Assembly (NCBI RefSeq): GCF_014205225.1
Contig: NZ_JACHNB010000001.1
Location: 6,801,501 to 6,865,500 of the forward strand
From: Actinoplanes octamycinicus
GTDB lineage: Bacteria; Actinomycetota; Actinomycetes; Mycobacteriales; Micromonosporaceae
Direction of reading: 5' to 3'
DNA length: 64,000 nucleotides
Position numbers and translations under genes: made by a program. The notes below the pieces were generated by a model. That model did no database searches, was not told the DNA's origin, and saw nothing but the letters and a program-made list of their open reading frames with translations. This document shows positions 50,703-59,484 of the stretch, piece by piece (position 1 is the stretch's first letter; each line of letters starts with the position of its first letter).

Positions 50703-50755
50703 GGCTGGTCCTCACGGGTGTCTCGACGGTCCTGAAGCACCCGTGAGGACCAGCC
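50703..50755. repeat. 53-nt hairpin repeat, copy G
   Basis: 188 bp from copy F; differs from F only in the loop (GACGGTCCT). Confidence 0.88.
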
Positions 50756-51063
50756 GGGACCGTGAGTCGCGCCTCGGTCGTGAGTGGGCCGGGCCTCGCG
50801 ATGCGCCGGCGGACCGTGGGTCGCGCTGCGGTCGTAGGCCGGCCGGGCATTGCGGGGCGCCGGCGGGCCCGCACGACACGCGCTGCGGTCGTCAGTGGGC
50901 CGGGCATCGCGGGCCGGCTGCCACGGGGCCGGCAGTCGTACCGGAAAGGGATCCGCGAGGGTGGGAAGGGCATGGCGGCAGCGAAGGTGGTCTTCAGGCA
51001 GCCATGAGCATCGGAGGCTGTCTGCTGCCACTACGGCTGCGCTGCCGTGGGCGGTGCGGCGGG

Positions 51064-51435
51064 TCAGGGGGAGCCGCTCTCGGCCATCTCGACGAACGCG
51101 ACGAGGGCGTTGGCCAGCGGCGGCACCACGATGAGGAGGCCGGCCAGCAGGCGCAGACTCATCGCCCGGAGCGGGATGCAGACCAGCGCCAGGAACGCCA
51201 GGACCGCCACGCCGCCGGTCACGAACGGCCAGACGGTGAAGGCCGGACCGGACACGTCCCGGCATCCGTGACCGAAGCCGTCGCCGCAGCTCGAGTCGAG
51301 CCCGCCGACGAAGGCGGCCCCCGGCAGGCAGCACAGCAGCGCCACGGCCGCCACGGACGCGAGGCCCAAGGCCAGGCCCGTGCCGGCGACCCGGTCCTCC
51401 GTCGACTCCGGTGGATGCTCCGTCACGGCAGCCAC
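51064..51435 (-). CDS. Small membrane protein
   Basis: 123 aa from GTG 51435 (GTG 51426 is an alternative). Three membrane segments (ALGLASVAAVALLCCLPGAAFVGGL, FTVWPFVTGGVAVLAFLALVCIP, LLAGLLIVVPPLANALVAFVEM). A loop with SSCGDGFGHGC between helices 1 and 2 is probably outside and may form a disulfide. No family recognised. Unclear partner. Confidence 0.6.
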   Translation of the reverse strand: MAAVTEHPPESTEDRVAGTGLALGLASVAAVALLCCLPGAAFVGGLDSSCGDGFGHGCRDVSGPAFTVWPFVTGGVAVLAFLALVCIPLRAMSLRLLAGLLIVVPPLANALVAFVEMAESGSP

Positions 51436-51468
51436 CGTAGGACATGGACGCCCGTCGTCAGACCGGCG

Positions 51469-51894
51469 TCACTTCTCCTCGCCGCCGATGATCCGGGTGT
51501 CCTCGCCGACCGCGCGCATCGGACGGTAGGGGCCGTTCAGCGGCATCCGGACCCGGCCGATCGCCACCACCTCGCCGGCGTCGGCGGCACGGACCGCGTC
51601 GGACATGTCCCGCAACGCGGTCTCCATGTCGATGTGCAGCACCGCCATCGCGACCTCCAGCCCGCACCGGATCGCCGTGCACGTGCGGCACTCGGCCTGC
51701 ACGCACTGCTGCCGGTGCTCGTCGGCGATGGCCAGCAGGATGCCGTGCTGCGCGACCGAGTAGGCGCAGCTCGTGCAGCCGTCGGTGTGTTCGAACTCGG
51801 CGATGAACGAGGCGATCCGCGTCTCGGAGACACCGTAGGCCTCGGCGAGCCCGGTGGTGGCGATCAGCATGCCGCTGCCGTCTTTCTCAGTCAC
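51469..51894 (-). CDS. Cys-rich hypothetical protein
   Basis: 141 aa from GTG 51894, with AGGGGGAG upstream. Helical core with a cysteine cluster (DGCTSCAYSV, QCVQAECRTCTAIRCGLE), probably a metal site of four or more Cys. N-terminal GLAEAYGVSETRIASFIAEFEH resembles a small helical dimer. The C-terminus is beta (GEVVAIGRVRMPLNGPYRPMR). No named family; may be a redox or metal sensor. The ribosome site and codon use support a real gene. Confidence 0.6.
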   Translation of the reverse strand: MTEKDGSGMLIATTGLAEAYGVSETRIASFIAEFEHTDGCTSCAYSVAQHGILLAIADEHRQQCVQAECRTCTAIRCGLEVAMAVLHIDMETALRDMSDAVRAADAGEVVAIGRVRMPLNGPYRPMRAVGEDTRIIGGEEK

Positions 51895-52029
51895 CGTCGT
51901 CTCCCCCTGACGTCTGGTGATGCCGTTGTAGCGTGACGCTACGCCGACGCTTCGACGGGCAGCTATGGGCCGTCAGCGCAAGCCCGGTCATCCGAATGGG
52001 TGATCGCTATCGGCCAATGGCGCTCGTGC
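51895..52029. other. Short intergenic region
   Basis: Contains GTAGCGTGACGCTACG (from 51925), an imperfect dyad about 30 nt before the start of the Cys-rich gene, which could be its operator. Nothing else is seen. Confidence 0.35.
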
Positions 52030-52284
52030 CTAGCCGATCAACACCACCCGGTACGGTCCACCGGCGACTTCGAAGCTGAACGTCAGTTCCGTGGGGGTAG
52101 GCCGGAAGCCGCCGGAGACCCAGCCACCGTCCGGGGTGTAGAGGCTCGCCACCACGTCGACGTCCGGGTGGATCGGGTTGGCGATGGTGAACGATGCCGG
52201 CCCGTCATGCGCCGGGATGGTCGCGATGAACTTGCGAGGCACCTGATCGGTCGCGGTCGCGTGCAGCAGGGTCATGATCGTCAT
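52030..52284 (-). CDS. Small hypothetical beta protein
   Basis: 84 aa. TIMTLLHATATDQVPRKFIATIPAHDGPASFTIANPIHPDVDVVASLYTPDGGWVSGGFRPTPTELTFSFEVAGGPYRVVLIG: nearly all beta strands, with a C-terminal GGPYRVVLIG strand. It looks like a single small beta-sandwich; no signal peptide. Unknown family. Divergent from the cupin gene, 84 nt. Confidence 0.5.
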   Translation of the reverse strand: MTIMTLLHATATDQVPRKFIATIPAHDGPASFTIANPIHPDVDVVASLYTPDGGWVSGGFRPTPTELTFSFEVAGGPYRVVLIG

Positions 52285-52368
52285 TCAAGCCGCCGACCGG
52301 CCGCCCGTCCCGGTTTCCGCGCTGAATCAGTCCGCGACTCCACGACCGGGTTGCATAAAGTCCCCGGC

Positions 52369-52800
52369 ATGACCGACCGACCGCCGCTGGCCGAGCAGTT
52401 CGACATGACGCCGCATCCGGAGGGCGGGTGGTTCCGGGAGACCTGGCGGTCGCCGCACACCTTCCGGCCGGACGGATACGACGGGCGGCGCGCCGCGGCG
52501 ACCGCCATCTACTTCCTGCTCCACCCGGGCGAACGGTCGGCGTGGCACGTGGTGCGCTCGGACGAGCTGTGGTTCTGGCACTCCGGCGGCCCGTTGACGC
52601 TGACTCTCGGCGGGACCGGCGAGCGGCCGGGCGCCGAGCAGCCGTTGCTGCTCGGCCCGGACCTGGCAGCCGGTCAGCAGCCGCAGTTGCTGGTGCCGGC
52701 CGGCTGCTGGCAGGCGGCCGAGCCGGCCGGCACCGACCCGGTGGTGGTGAGCTGCGTGGTCGCGCCCGGCTTCGAGTACGCCGACTGGCGGCTGCTCTGA
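52369..52800 (+). CDS. Cupin_5 (DUF985) protein
   Basis: 143 aa from ATG 52369. DUF985 pattern: LAEQFDMTPHPEGGWFRETWRSP, the conserved AIYFLLHPGERSAWHVVRSDELWFWHSGGPLTLTLGG and GPDLAAGQQPQLLVPAGCWQAAEP, closing with CVVAPGFEYADWRL. RmlC-like jelly roll with His ligands (W-H-V-V-RS-DE) fitting metal binding. Function of the family is unknown, often sugar- or epimerase-related. Confidence 0.88.
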   Translation: MTDRPPLAEQFDMTPHPEGGWFRETWRSPHTFRPDGYDGRRAAATAIYFLLHPGERSAWHVVRSDELWFWHSGGPLTLTLGGTGERPGAEQPLLLGPDLAAGQQPQLLVPAGCWQAAEPAGTDPVVVSCVVAPGFEYADWRLL

Positions 52801-52826
52801 CCACCGAGGGCGGTCCGGGGAAGCCG

Positions 52827-53351
52827 TCAGTGGTAGCGCCAGGCGAAGATGTTCGGGACGTTGGCGATGCTGTCCGGGTCGTCGGCGGTGTTGGGGTTCA
52901 GATCGCAGTCCCGCTGCACGCGGAGGTCATACGTCGACTGTCCCCCGACCTCGGTGCCGACCGGCCGCAGACATCCGCGGTAGGGCACGTTGACGAACTT
53001 CACCCACGGCGGGCTGCCCACCGCGTTCCAGACGCTTTCCGGCTCGTCGCAGCTGCCCAGGCCGACATAGTTCGCGGTCAGGAGCGTGAGGCAGTTGCCG
53101 GACGCGACGTGCTTCAGGGTGAGCTGGCCGGCATCCTCGCTGTAATGCCACAGCTGGTAGTCGATGTCCCCGTGGCCGCACCGGTGGAGGTAGGCACTGC
53201 TTCCGTTGCCGTCCAGGCACCAGCCCGGGTTCCCAATGTTCGCGTAGTGCGTGGATCCCTCAGCGGACGCCGGTCCGGCGCCCAGCGTGGTGCTCGCGAT
53301 CGCCACCGTCATCGCGACGCCGAGAGTGACAGATTTCCGGAGTGCCGTCAT
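52827..53351 (-). CDS. Secreted ricin-type lectin domain protein
   Basis: 174 aa. Sec signal peptide (MTALRKSVTLGVAMTVAIASTTLGAGPASA) followed by one beta-trefoil: GWCLDGNGSSAYLHRCGHGDIDYQLWHY is a typical ricin-B unit (CLDxxG..QxW), then GNCLTLLTANYVGLGSCDEPESVWNAVG and a third, degenerate lobe (PYRGCLRPVGTEVGGQSTYDLRVQRDC). A carbohydrate-binding exoprotein without a catalytic domain. The terminator region and a strong palindrome lie further downstream. Confidence 0.75.
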   Translation of the reverse strand: MTALRKSVTLGVAMTVAIASTTLGAGPASAEGSTHYANIGNPGWCLDGNGSSAYLHRCGHGDIDYQLWHYSEDAGQLTLKHVASGNCLTLLTANYVGLGSCDEPESVWNAVGSPPWVKFVNVPYRGCLRPVGTEVGGQSTYDLRVQRDCDLNPNTADDPDSIANVPNIFAWRYH

Positions 53352-53948
53352 GAGCGTGCCGCCCTTTCTCTCTGGGTGCGAGAGGGCCCTTCACGGACAG
53401 GTCTAAGGCAGCAGGCGTTGTCTCGTTCCCGGTCAGCAGGCCCGGAAACGGCGGCGATCAGGCCGGAGCGATCCGCCGGAGCTGTGAGGGCGTGCCGGCC
53501 CGGCCTTGGTGGCGGCTGCACCGCTCGATGATCGTGACCATCGCAGAGGTTGCCGCTGCAGAAGCTGCAGTTGTCGTTGCCGTGCCGGCCTGGTGGTGAC
53601 GATCAACAGGCCCGGTCAACGTTGGGATCCGATTCATCCCCGCTGATCCCGCCGAGGGCACTAGCCGCGCCAGTGGCTAGTGCCCTCGGCGACTGTTCGT
53701 CGCGGTAGCTGGCCGAACTCGGGACGCCCACCGACCGACATGTGAGCAGGGCGTCGCTGTCATCCGCGGCGGCCGACGTGTGTCGGATCAGGTCCCGGCC
53801 TTCGGCGTACGGATCGTCTTGGCCAGGCGTTCGCGGTGCGGTGCGGGTGGTGTCCTCGCCGACCTACGGGGCCCTGGCTGGCCGGCTGGGCACCACGCTC
53901 GGACCTGCCGGTCCGCGCTGTCGCTCACGTCAATCGCTCGTCGTGTTA
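53352..53948. other. Intergenic region with no supported gene
   Basis: About 600 nt between the lectin gene (leftward) and the stop of the exonuclease gene. Reading frames here are short and lack coding character. The only clear structure is the 17-bp hairpin at 53650-53691. Confidence 0.5.
53650..53691. terminator. 17-bp perfect stem-loop
   Basis: CGCCGAGGGCACTAGCC (53650-53666) and GGCTAGTGCCCTCGGCG (53675-53691) pair perfectly around GCGCCAGT. It lies about 260 nt past the exonuclease stop. It could be a terminator or a border of the accessory segment. Confidence 0.5.
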
Positions 53949-56351
53949 TCAGCGTGCCGCCTCGGCAATCCCGGCTTGGTCGAGCGCGGCTTGATAGGCG
54001 GCTTGGACTTCCTGCGGTAGACGGCCTCGCGGGCCGACAACGTACCCGTTCTGCCTCGCCCAGGCTCGCATTACCGCTGGCGAAGCCGGGATCCCAGGAA
54101 CATCCCTTCCCACGGCTTTCGCTGCCGCAGTCTGGTCTTCAGGCGGCGCGACGGTCAGCGCGGCAGGTTGCACGTAGGCGAGCATTTGCTCGAACACACC
54201 GGGCCGCAAGATACGGGTGCCGTGCTGGCCGGCCGCCTCACCTTTTCGAGATTCCGGGCGAGCTTCCGGCGTGACCAGCACGGCAGTCAGCCTGGATACA
54301 TTGTTCATCACGCGCAGCCCGGCCGCCTGCGCCGCGATCTCGAGGCGCTCGCGCCGGTTCGGCTCGCCGCCGGTGAACGCCACCTTGTCGCCGACGCGCA
54401 GCGGTTCGCCGTACGTCCATCCCGGCGGCAGCGGTCGACGGTCGCGGCTCAGCTGCGCAAGCCATTCCGCGTCGGCTGCCGAGAGCAGCCGCTTGACCAT
54501 GCTGACCGGCAGTCCAAGCACCGCAGCCGCGTTGTTTAGTTCGCGCCGCTCGTCCATGGTCACGCGGCCATCGGCGACCGCCTGGCGAGCGAGCGCCAGA
54601 ACGAAGCCTTCATGGGCTGCGTCAACGTCCGTCCGGCTAAGACCCGCGAACCGGGCGTGATCCGCCAACGCCGCCGCTTCGTCTTCGGTGAGTACGCCGT
54701 CGTCGAGCGCTTCGGCGAGTAACTCGAGGTATCCGGCGGCTGAGGGTGGCGCGCCATCGGGCAAGACGTCGGCGACCGGCAGATCTTCCAACAGCGCTGC
54801 CAGCGCGCCGGCCGGGGCAGGGATCGGCGGCGGCACCGCCGGTGGCCGCGGCTTGGCAACCACGGCGGACTGCGGTATTTGCGGCCAGGGGACCTGGGCC
54901 GCCTGCGCCGGTAGCCGCCGGTGCTCAGCTGCCCGCCGGTGACCGGAACCGAGGTATATGCGCAGCAGCCCGGCGGTGGCGCGGGCATCCTCCAAGGCCG
55001 CATGGGCGTCGGTGAGGACGACCCCTGCGGCGTGGCAGCAGTCGGGCAGCCGACGCCGCTGCAGACCGGGCAGGTAGTCGTGACTTTCCCGGTAGGTGCA
55101 CAGCGACACCAGGTGCGGCAGCCGCAGCCGCGCCCGGGCGAATTCGGCGTGCAGGAACCGCAGATCGAATTGAACGTTGTGACCGACGATGACGCGGCCG
55201 GCCAACCGCAGGGTCAGCTCTCCCACGATGTCGGTGAACCGCGGCGCGTCTGCTACATCGGCAGCCGTGATTCGGTGGAGGCTGGTCTTGCCGACCGGCC
55301 CTTCCGGGTTCACCAGCGTCGTCCACTCGTCGACGACATTACCGTTGCTGTCGGTCGCGACGACCGCCACCTCGATGACCCGGTCGTACTCGGGCGACAG
55401 GCCACTCGTCTCGACGTCGATAACGGCGAAACCGCTCGCCCCGTGCCCATCCCCCGCAGTCTGCCTTGCCAGCCGCTGCGCCACCTCGTTCTGGGCGTCT
55501 CTGGCCAGCTCGGCGGACTCCTCGTCGAGCAGGTCGTCGATGGCACCAAGCTCACCATGCGGTTCCGGGCGGAGACACACGTGGGATGCCCACGCCTCGA
55601 TGATCTCGTCAGCGTCGGCGGTGTCCCAACGGATGTGCTCGATCGCCGCCCGGGCCAGCGAGAAGGCGAGAATGCAGGGGCGGCGCAGATCGTTGCGGAC
55701 CACCACGGCGCGGACAGATTGGATGCCTGGTGCCAACGCGAATGTCTGCCTGACGGCAGCAAGCGAGTGGCTTTTCACCATCGCGGTGTGCACCTGTGCC
55801 CGTTGCACGCCGGTCAGTCCTGCAGGAAGGGCGCTGTCTGTCGCCGCGACCAGCGCCAGGGTTGTCCGGTCGTCGTCAACGTGCATGATCGCCACCGGAA
55901 CGTAGGCGGGGACCCCGTCGAACGCGGACGCCAGCACTCCGAGGACCGTATCTTGGTCGTTGCTGGCCAGCCGCCGCCACTGATCGTCGAATCCGGCCTG
56001 CTGCGCTGCTCGTTGCGCTTCGCTCTCAACTTGCTGCAGGGCGATCCACTGGTCGGTGTAGTCGGCTGCCGTCTGCCGCGCCCGGGCCCGGCCTGCCCGG
56101 TCGAAGAACCGGACGCCCTGCAGCGCATGCTGCTCGTAGTGCCGGTACACCGACTGCCGATCCGGCAGCGGGGCCGGGACCGCGATCCGCGGGCGTGCGG
56201 ATGCGAAGTCCTCCCGATGGGCTCGAGTCAGCCGTTTGATGACCGCCGGGTCGGTCAGACCTAGATGATCTTCCACGGCTTGCCACGCTAGCCCGGACCG
56301 ATCATCGGCCGGCAGCCTCCGGATGGAGCAGTCCAATAGCCGTACGATCAT
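53949..56351 (-). CDS. DEDDh exonuclease with TerB-like, BRCT and Lsr2-type domains
   Basis: 800 aa. Residues 1-300 match nothing I recognise. The DEDDh exonuclease (about 307-475) has FAVIDVETSGLSPEYDRVIEVAVV, VIVGHNVQFDLRFLHAEFARARL and HAALEDARATAGLLRIY, all catalytic residues present. A TerB-like helical part follows (LLAEALDDGVLTEDEAAALADHARFAGL..GRVTMDERRELNNAAAVLGLP). Then a BRCT domain (RVGDKVAFTGGEPNRRERLEIAAQAAGLRVMNNVSRLTAVLVTP) and a C-terminal Lsr2-type AT-hook helix (MRAWARQNGYVVGPRGRLPQEVQAAYQAA). Probable DNA-end or repair/defence nuclease; unusual domain order. Confidence 0.82.
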   Translation of the reverse strand: MIVRLLDCSIRRLPADDRSGLAWQAVEDHLGLTDPAVIKRLTRAHREDFASARPRIAVPAPLPDRQSVYRHYEQHALQGVRFFDRAGRARARQTAADYTDQWIALQQVESEAQRAAQQAGFDDQWRRLASNDQDTVLGVLASAFDGVPAYVPVAIMHVDDDRTTLALVAATDSALPAGLTGVQRAQVHTAMVKSHSLAAVRQTFALAPGIQSVRAVVVRNDLRRPCILAFSLARAAIEHIRWDTADADEIIEAWASHVCLRPEPHGELGAIDDLLDEESAELARDAQNEVAQRLARQTAGDGHGASGFAVIDVETSGLSPEYDRVIEVAVVATDSNGNVVDEWTTLVNPEGPVGKTSLHRITAADVADAPRFTDIVGELTLRLAGRVIVGHNVQFDLRFLHAEFARARLRLPHLVSLCTYRESHDYLPGLQRRRLPDCCHAAGVVLTDAHAALEDARATAGLLRIYLGSGHRRAAEHRRLPAQAAQVPWPQIPQSAVVAKPRPPAVPPPIPAPAGALAALLEDLPVADVLPDGAPPSAAGYLELLAEALDDGVLTEDEAAALADHARFAGLSRTDVDAAHEGFVLALARQAVADGRVTMDERRELNNAAAVLGLPVSMVKRLLSAADAEWLAQLSRDRRPLPPGWTYGEPLRVGDKVAFTGGEPNRRERLEIAAQAAGLRVMNNVSRLTAVLVTPEARPESRKGEAAGQHGTRILRPGVFEQMLAYVQPAALTVAPPEDQTAAAKAVGRDVPGIPASPAVMRAWARQNGYVVGPRGRLPQEVQAAYQAALDQAGIAEAAR

Positions 56352-57077
56352 GATCCGCTAGGCATGTCGCCATCCGGTACCAGCCTTATGGTCACGTTGG
56401 TCCAACCGCCGTTCTCCAGGCCACCGGTACTTGGTGCCTCTACCGAAGCTTCAGTGGCGGTTCCAGCCGGCAGCGAGGACAACATTCACCCGCCCGGCGG
56501 GTGAGCTGCGATCGGTACCAATGATGTTGCAGACGGCCATCCGCGCTGGCCAGCATGGTCGGCGTCGCGCCTCCACATCGACAGGAGTCACTGCGACGAT
56601 GGAACCACCCCGCCGCATATCGTCAGATCGGCTCGCTGGTCCAGTTGCCCCTCGGACGACTGCGAAGCGTCGTCGGCCGGGCTGCAAGATGTCACCTGCG
56701 GCGGGACTGGTGTCGTGCGCCGGCCGCTCAACTGACGTCGCCGCGCCCGTCTGTCGGTGTCACCAGCCGCCGTGTCAACGCTGCGCCAGCAACTCCCTGC
56801 CGGACTGCCGCACGAACTGCGACCGGCCCCAGATTCCCGGCCAACAGCAGTTCGTGCGGGCTTGTGCCAGCTCGAGCGGTCGCCGTGAATAATGCGTCGA
56901 CGTATGGCATACGGTGCGCCGCTTCAAGTTCATCAGCGGAGCCGACAGGAGGCTACCGACTGGGTGAATATGACGTATTGCCGCTGATCCTTGTTCCGTC
57001 GTTCAGCGAGCCAGAACCCTCCGAACAGCTGAACGGCGAAGCCCTCCACCAGCGGTGAGGCTTCTTATCGTGTGCGC
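56352..57077. other. Non-coding stretch in the accessory region
   Basis: 726 nt of lower and uneven GC without a supported gene. A short minus-strand frame (56728-56910) has a protein-like stretch (DALFTATARAGTSPHELLLAGNLGPVAVRAAVRQG) but no ribosome site and no recognisable family. It may be the decayed remains of a gene. Confidence 0.35.
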
Positions 57078-57800
57078 ATGCACCCGCACGAACCGCCATC
57101 CGTCCCACTGCGTCCGGCACCACCGCCACCGCTGGCCCGTTATCTCCAGACGCAGTGGTGGTTCCTGGTCCCGCTGCTGTCGGCTGGCCTGGCCACCTTC
57201 GTGATGGTGCTTTACGGCGGCTACCGGCTCAAATCCAAGCTGCACATGGCAGTCGCAGTCGGCTACCTGATCGAGGTGATCGGCTACATCGTCGGTGTCG
57301 ACGCATTCATCGTCGACAGTCGGCCTTACAACCTCGTCGTCGGCTGCCATGTACTGGTCTGGACGATCGGCACCGGGCATGTCGTCTTTTTGCAGCGGCT
57401 GGTGCGTAACCGGGGCGCGAACGAGCCACCTCCGGTGCCGGCGACACCATCAGGGAACACGCTGGCGCTTGCTCAGGCCGCTGCGCGCGCGCAACGCCGC
57501 CGCGAGGCTCAAGAGCTGGTTGTGCAGAATCCGGTCGCTGCGTTCGAACTGAAGGTGGGTCGGCCCGACGTCCCGAACCGTCAGTTCGATGACGGCGGCC
57601 TGATCGACATCAACCACGTTCCGGCCGAGTGGCTGGTGCACGGCCTCGAGATCACCCCCGAACAGGCGTTGCAGATCGTCGAGGTGCGGCAGCAGCGTGG
57701 CGGATTCCTCGTGCCCGACGAAGTGATGCTGCACTGTCCGTTGATCCAACCGGCCCGCTTCGAGCTGATCCGTGACCGCCTCACCGTGCTGCCTTTTTGA
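57078..57800 (+). CDS. Membrane protein with C-terminal ComEA-like helix-hairpin-helix
   Basis: 240 aa from ATG 57078 (GTG 57072 possible). A short Pro-rich N-terminus, then three membrane helices (WWFLVPLLSAGLATFVMVLYGGY, LHMAVAVGYLIEVIGYIVGVDAF, YNLVVGCHVLVWTIGTGHVVFLQRL). The C-terminal part VGRPDVPNRQFDDGGLIDINHVPAEWLVHGLEITPEQALQIVEVRQQRGGFLVPDEVM resembles a ComEA/T2SK-type HhH. A DNA- or nucleotide-facing cytoplasmic module on a membrane anchor is unusual; function unknown. Confidence 0.6.
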   Translation: MHPHEPPSVPLRPAPPPPLARYLQTQWWFLVPLLSAGLATFVMVLYGGYRLKSKLHMAVAVGYLIEVIGYIVGVDAFIVDSRPYNLVVGCHVLVWTIGTGHVVFLQRLVRNRGANEPPPVPATPSGNTLALAQAAARAQRRREAQELVVQNPVAAFELKVGRPDVPNRQFDDGGLIDINHVPAEWLVHGLEITPEQALQIVEVRQQRGGFLVPDEVMLHCPLIQPARFELIRDRLTVLPF

Positions 57801-58332
57801 GCCGACTGGACGGGTGAAAGGGGTTCGGCTCGCCCCACCCGGCTCACCGCCCCGGCGCAGAGATCCCGTCGAGTATTCAGGGCAGCGTGCCGTCACCAAG
57901 CGCCGGCGGTTCATGGGCGCCGTCCGCAGCCGCGATCACTTTCGCGTCGGACTTGGCTTGCTGGTTGACTTCGGCGAGCGGGCGAGCGGGCGAGTCGGCA
58001 AGGAAGCGCCCTTGTCTGTCGAGGCGGGGGTGCATCCCGCAGCCCGCGCGAGCGCCGCCGCTGCGGCGACGATGCGGCGTCCATTCACTGTCCAGGCGCC
58101 CTTCCGAGATCGCGTGCTGAGTCGTAGTCGCCAACGATGACGGCGGCCTGCGCAAGGATTTTCTGCTATGAGCCCACATGTTCCAGTACCACGAAGTCGG
58201 CATGATCCAGGGTCGCCGCATGCTGGGACCACCTGACGCACCTAACTGCATACGGTGTGCGGCTCTCTGCCTGACCGCCTGCCGAGCATCCGGTCGTAAC
58301 CGAGACACACAGGCGATGCACTCGCTCAGCTT
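57801..58332. other. Non-coding stretch
   Basis: 532 nt without a supported gene between the HhH protein and the membrane protein ending at 58333. Shadow frames on both strands lack recognisable domains. Confidence 0.4.
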
Positions 58333-58938
58333 CTATGGCGCGTTCGCGTCTTCGTGCTCTGCGACTTCGGTCCTGTGCCACTCGGCGACTGGCGTGCGCT
58401 TCCGATGCACGGTGATGAGCCGCCTCTTGGCGCGCTGATTCCAGGAAGTCAGCTTCAGGCCCACTTCTAAGCGCAACCGGGCCAACGGCATGATGGCTGC
58501 TATGACCGTCGTGGCAGTCATCGTAAGCATGCAGATGATCCCCGCCGGGGCGGCTAACATGCTGGCCCGGCCGCCGGCGGCGAGCATCCAGACGGCTGCG
58601 ATCTCGCCAACAACGATGAGCCCGAGGACGGTATGGGCAGTGAGAAACAGGCGAGTCTTGAACCGGCTCAACTCGGCTTGCTCGTAGCGGCGAAACCATT
58701 GCCGGAACAGAGACCAGTCGGGCTCCCCCTCGATGGCCTTGTACGCGCTTGTGTAGAACCTGCGGACATTGTGACGCCAGCCAGTCAGTGGATCCCTGAG
58801 TAGCGCGCTGACTTCGACGGCAAATGCGATTAGAAGGGCGGGGAGAACTTGCGCCGTGGTGGCGAAGAACGACTCGCTGAGCACGTCACGATCCTTGCAT
58901 CTGACCTTCTCGATGAACAGATCTTGACAGGTACTCAC
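58333..58938 (-). CDS. Polytopic membrane protein of the accessory region
   Basis: 201 aa from GTG 58938. Two or three helices: SFFATTAQVLPALLIAFAVEVSALL near the N-terminus, LFLTAHTVLGLIVVGEIAAVWML and LAAPAGIICMLTMTATTVIAAIM. A charged loop (WRHNVRRFYTSAYKAIEGEPDWSLFRQWFRRYEQAEL) separates the first and second. Codon use is less GC-biased than its core neighbours. No family known. Confidence 0.6.
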   Translation of the reverse strand: MSTCQDLFIEKVRCKDRDVLSESFFATTAQVLPALLIAFAVEVSALLRDPLTGWRHNVRRFYTSAYKAIEGEPDWSLFRQWFRRYEQAELSRFKTRLFLTAHTVLGLIVVGEIAAVWMLAAGGRASMLAAPAGIICMLTMTATTVIAAIMPLARLRLEVGLKLTSWNQRAKRRLITVHRKRTPVAEWHRTEVAEHEDANAP

Positions 58939-59102
58939 GGTTCTTTAAGTGGCTGACCACGCCGACAGGGCGGCTTGGACGGTTCCACCTGCCTCTCCCC
59001 GGCCTGGCCCGTTTCACATACTCGGCAACCGTAGCCACCTATCGTCATTCGCACGCCCCTCGACGAGGTAGCAGCCACCTGCGTGGCCCTGTCCTCATTT
59101 GG

Positions 59103-59321
59103 ATCGCCGCCGGCCGCACCCACGACGGCCAGATCACCGCCGTCGGCGCCGAGTCCGGCATGGTCGAGCTGCGGGTCCGGTGGCAGCAGTCGCCGTACGA
59201 CTGGCTGCCCGGCGGCCGGTACTGGCACCCCACCCACCTGCGCATCGTCGACGGGCGGACCAACCGGCATGAGACCCATGACCCATCTGATTCTGAGTCG
59301 GGACCACCGCGAGCATGCTAG
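59103..59321 (+). pseudogene. 5'-truncated gene remnant
   Basis: A frame with clear coding bias (IAAGRTHDGQITAVGAESG, then MVELRVRWQQSPYDWLPGG, RYWHPTHLRIVDGRTNR) ends in TAG at 59319-59321. No ATG or GTG precedes its first codons in frame; the only ATG (59160) would start in the middle of the domain. So it is the 3' part of a lost gene or uses a non-standard start. No family recognised. Confidence 0.5.
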
Positions 59322-59484
59322 ATCGAGGAGCACTCGCTGCAGCCATCGCCGACATCACGCAAGGAGCCATCTACAGCCCCCCGACGCCAACACCGGCACC
59401 GACCGGCACGCGGTCGTCGTCTCCGACCGGTCGCTCACTCCAGCGGAGGCGGACAGCATGTACTGGGTCGAACTGGAACCATGA
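59315..59484 (+). pseudogene. Small gene with a frameshift at a C6 run
   Basis: From ATG 59315 the frame reads MLDRGALAAAIADITQGAIYSP and then loses coding character after the run of six C at 59377-59382. With one extra C the frame continues into DANTGTDRHAVVVSDRSLTP and AEADSMYWVELEP, ending TGA at 59482-59484, which overlaps the next gene (ATGA). Either a sequencing or slippage indel, or a pseudogene. Product unknown (about 56 aa if restored). Confidence 0.6.

Larger units (their letters stand above)
50340..51063. repeat. Repeat-rich non-coding block upstream of the HEAT-repeat gene
   Basis: 724 bp made largely of degenerate direct repeats (for example GTGAGTCGCGCC...CGGTCGT...GGGCC...GCGATCCGCC...) that carry three of the 53-nt hairpins at regular positions. 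No reading frame here looks translated, although many long shadow frames exist because of the base composition. Confidence 0.7.

Noticed and set aside
50381..50755. Three regularly placed repeats, considered as a CRISPR array
   Set aside because: Repeats are 53 nt and self-complementary over nearly their full length, spacers are 81 and 135 nt and mutually similar, and no cas gene is present.
53742..54020. Short plus-strand frame of 92 codons
   Set aside because: No ribosome site, no domain, and it overlaps the coding end of the exonuclease gene on the other strand.
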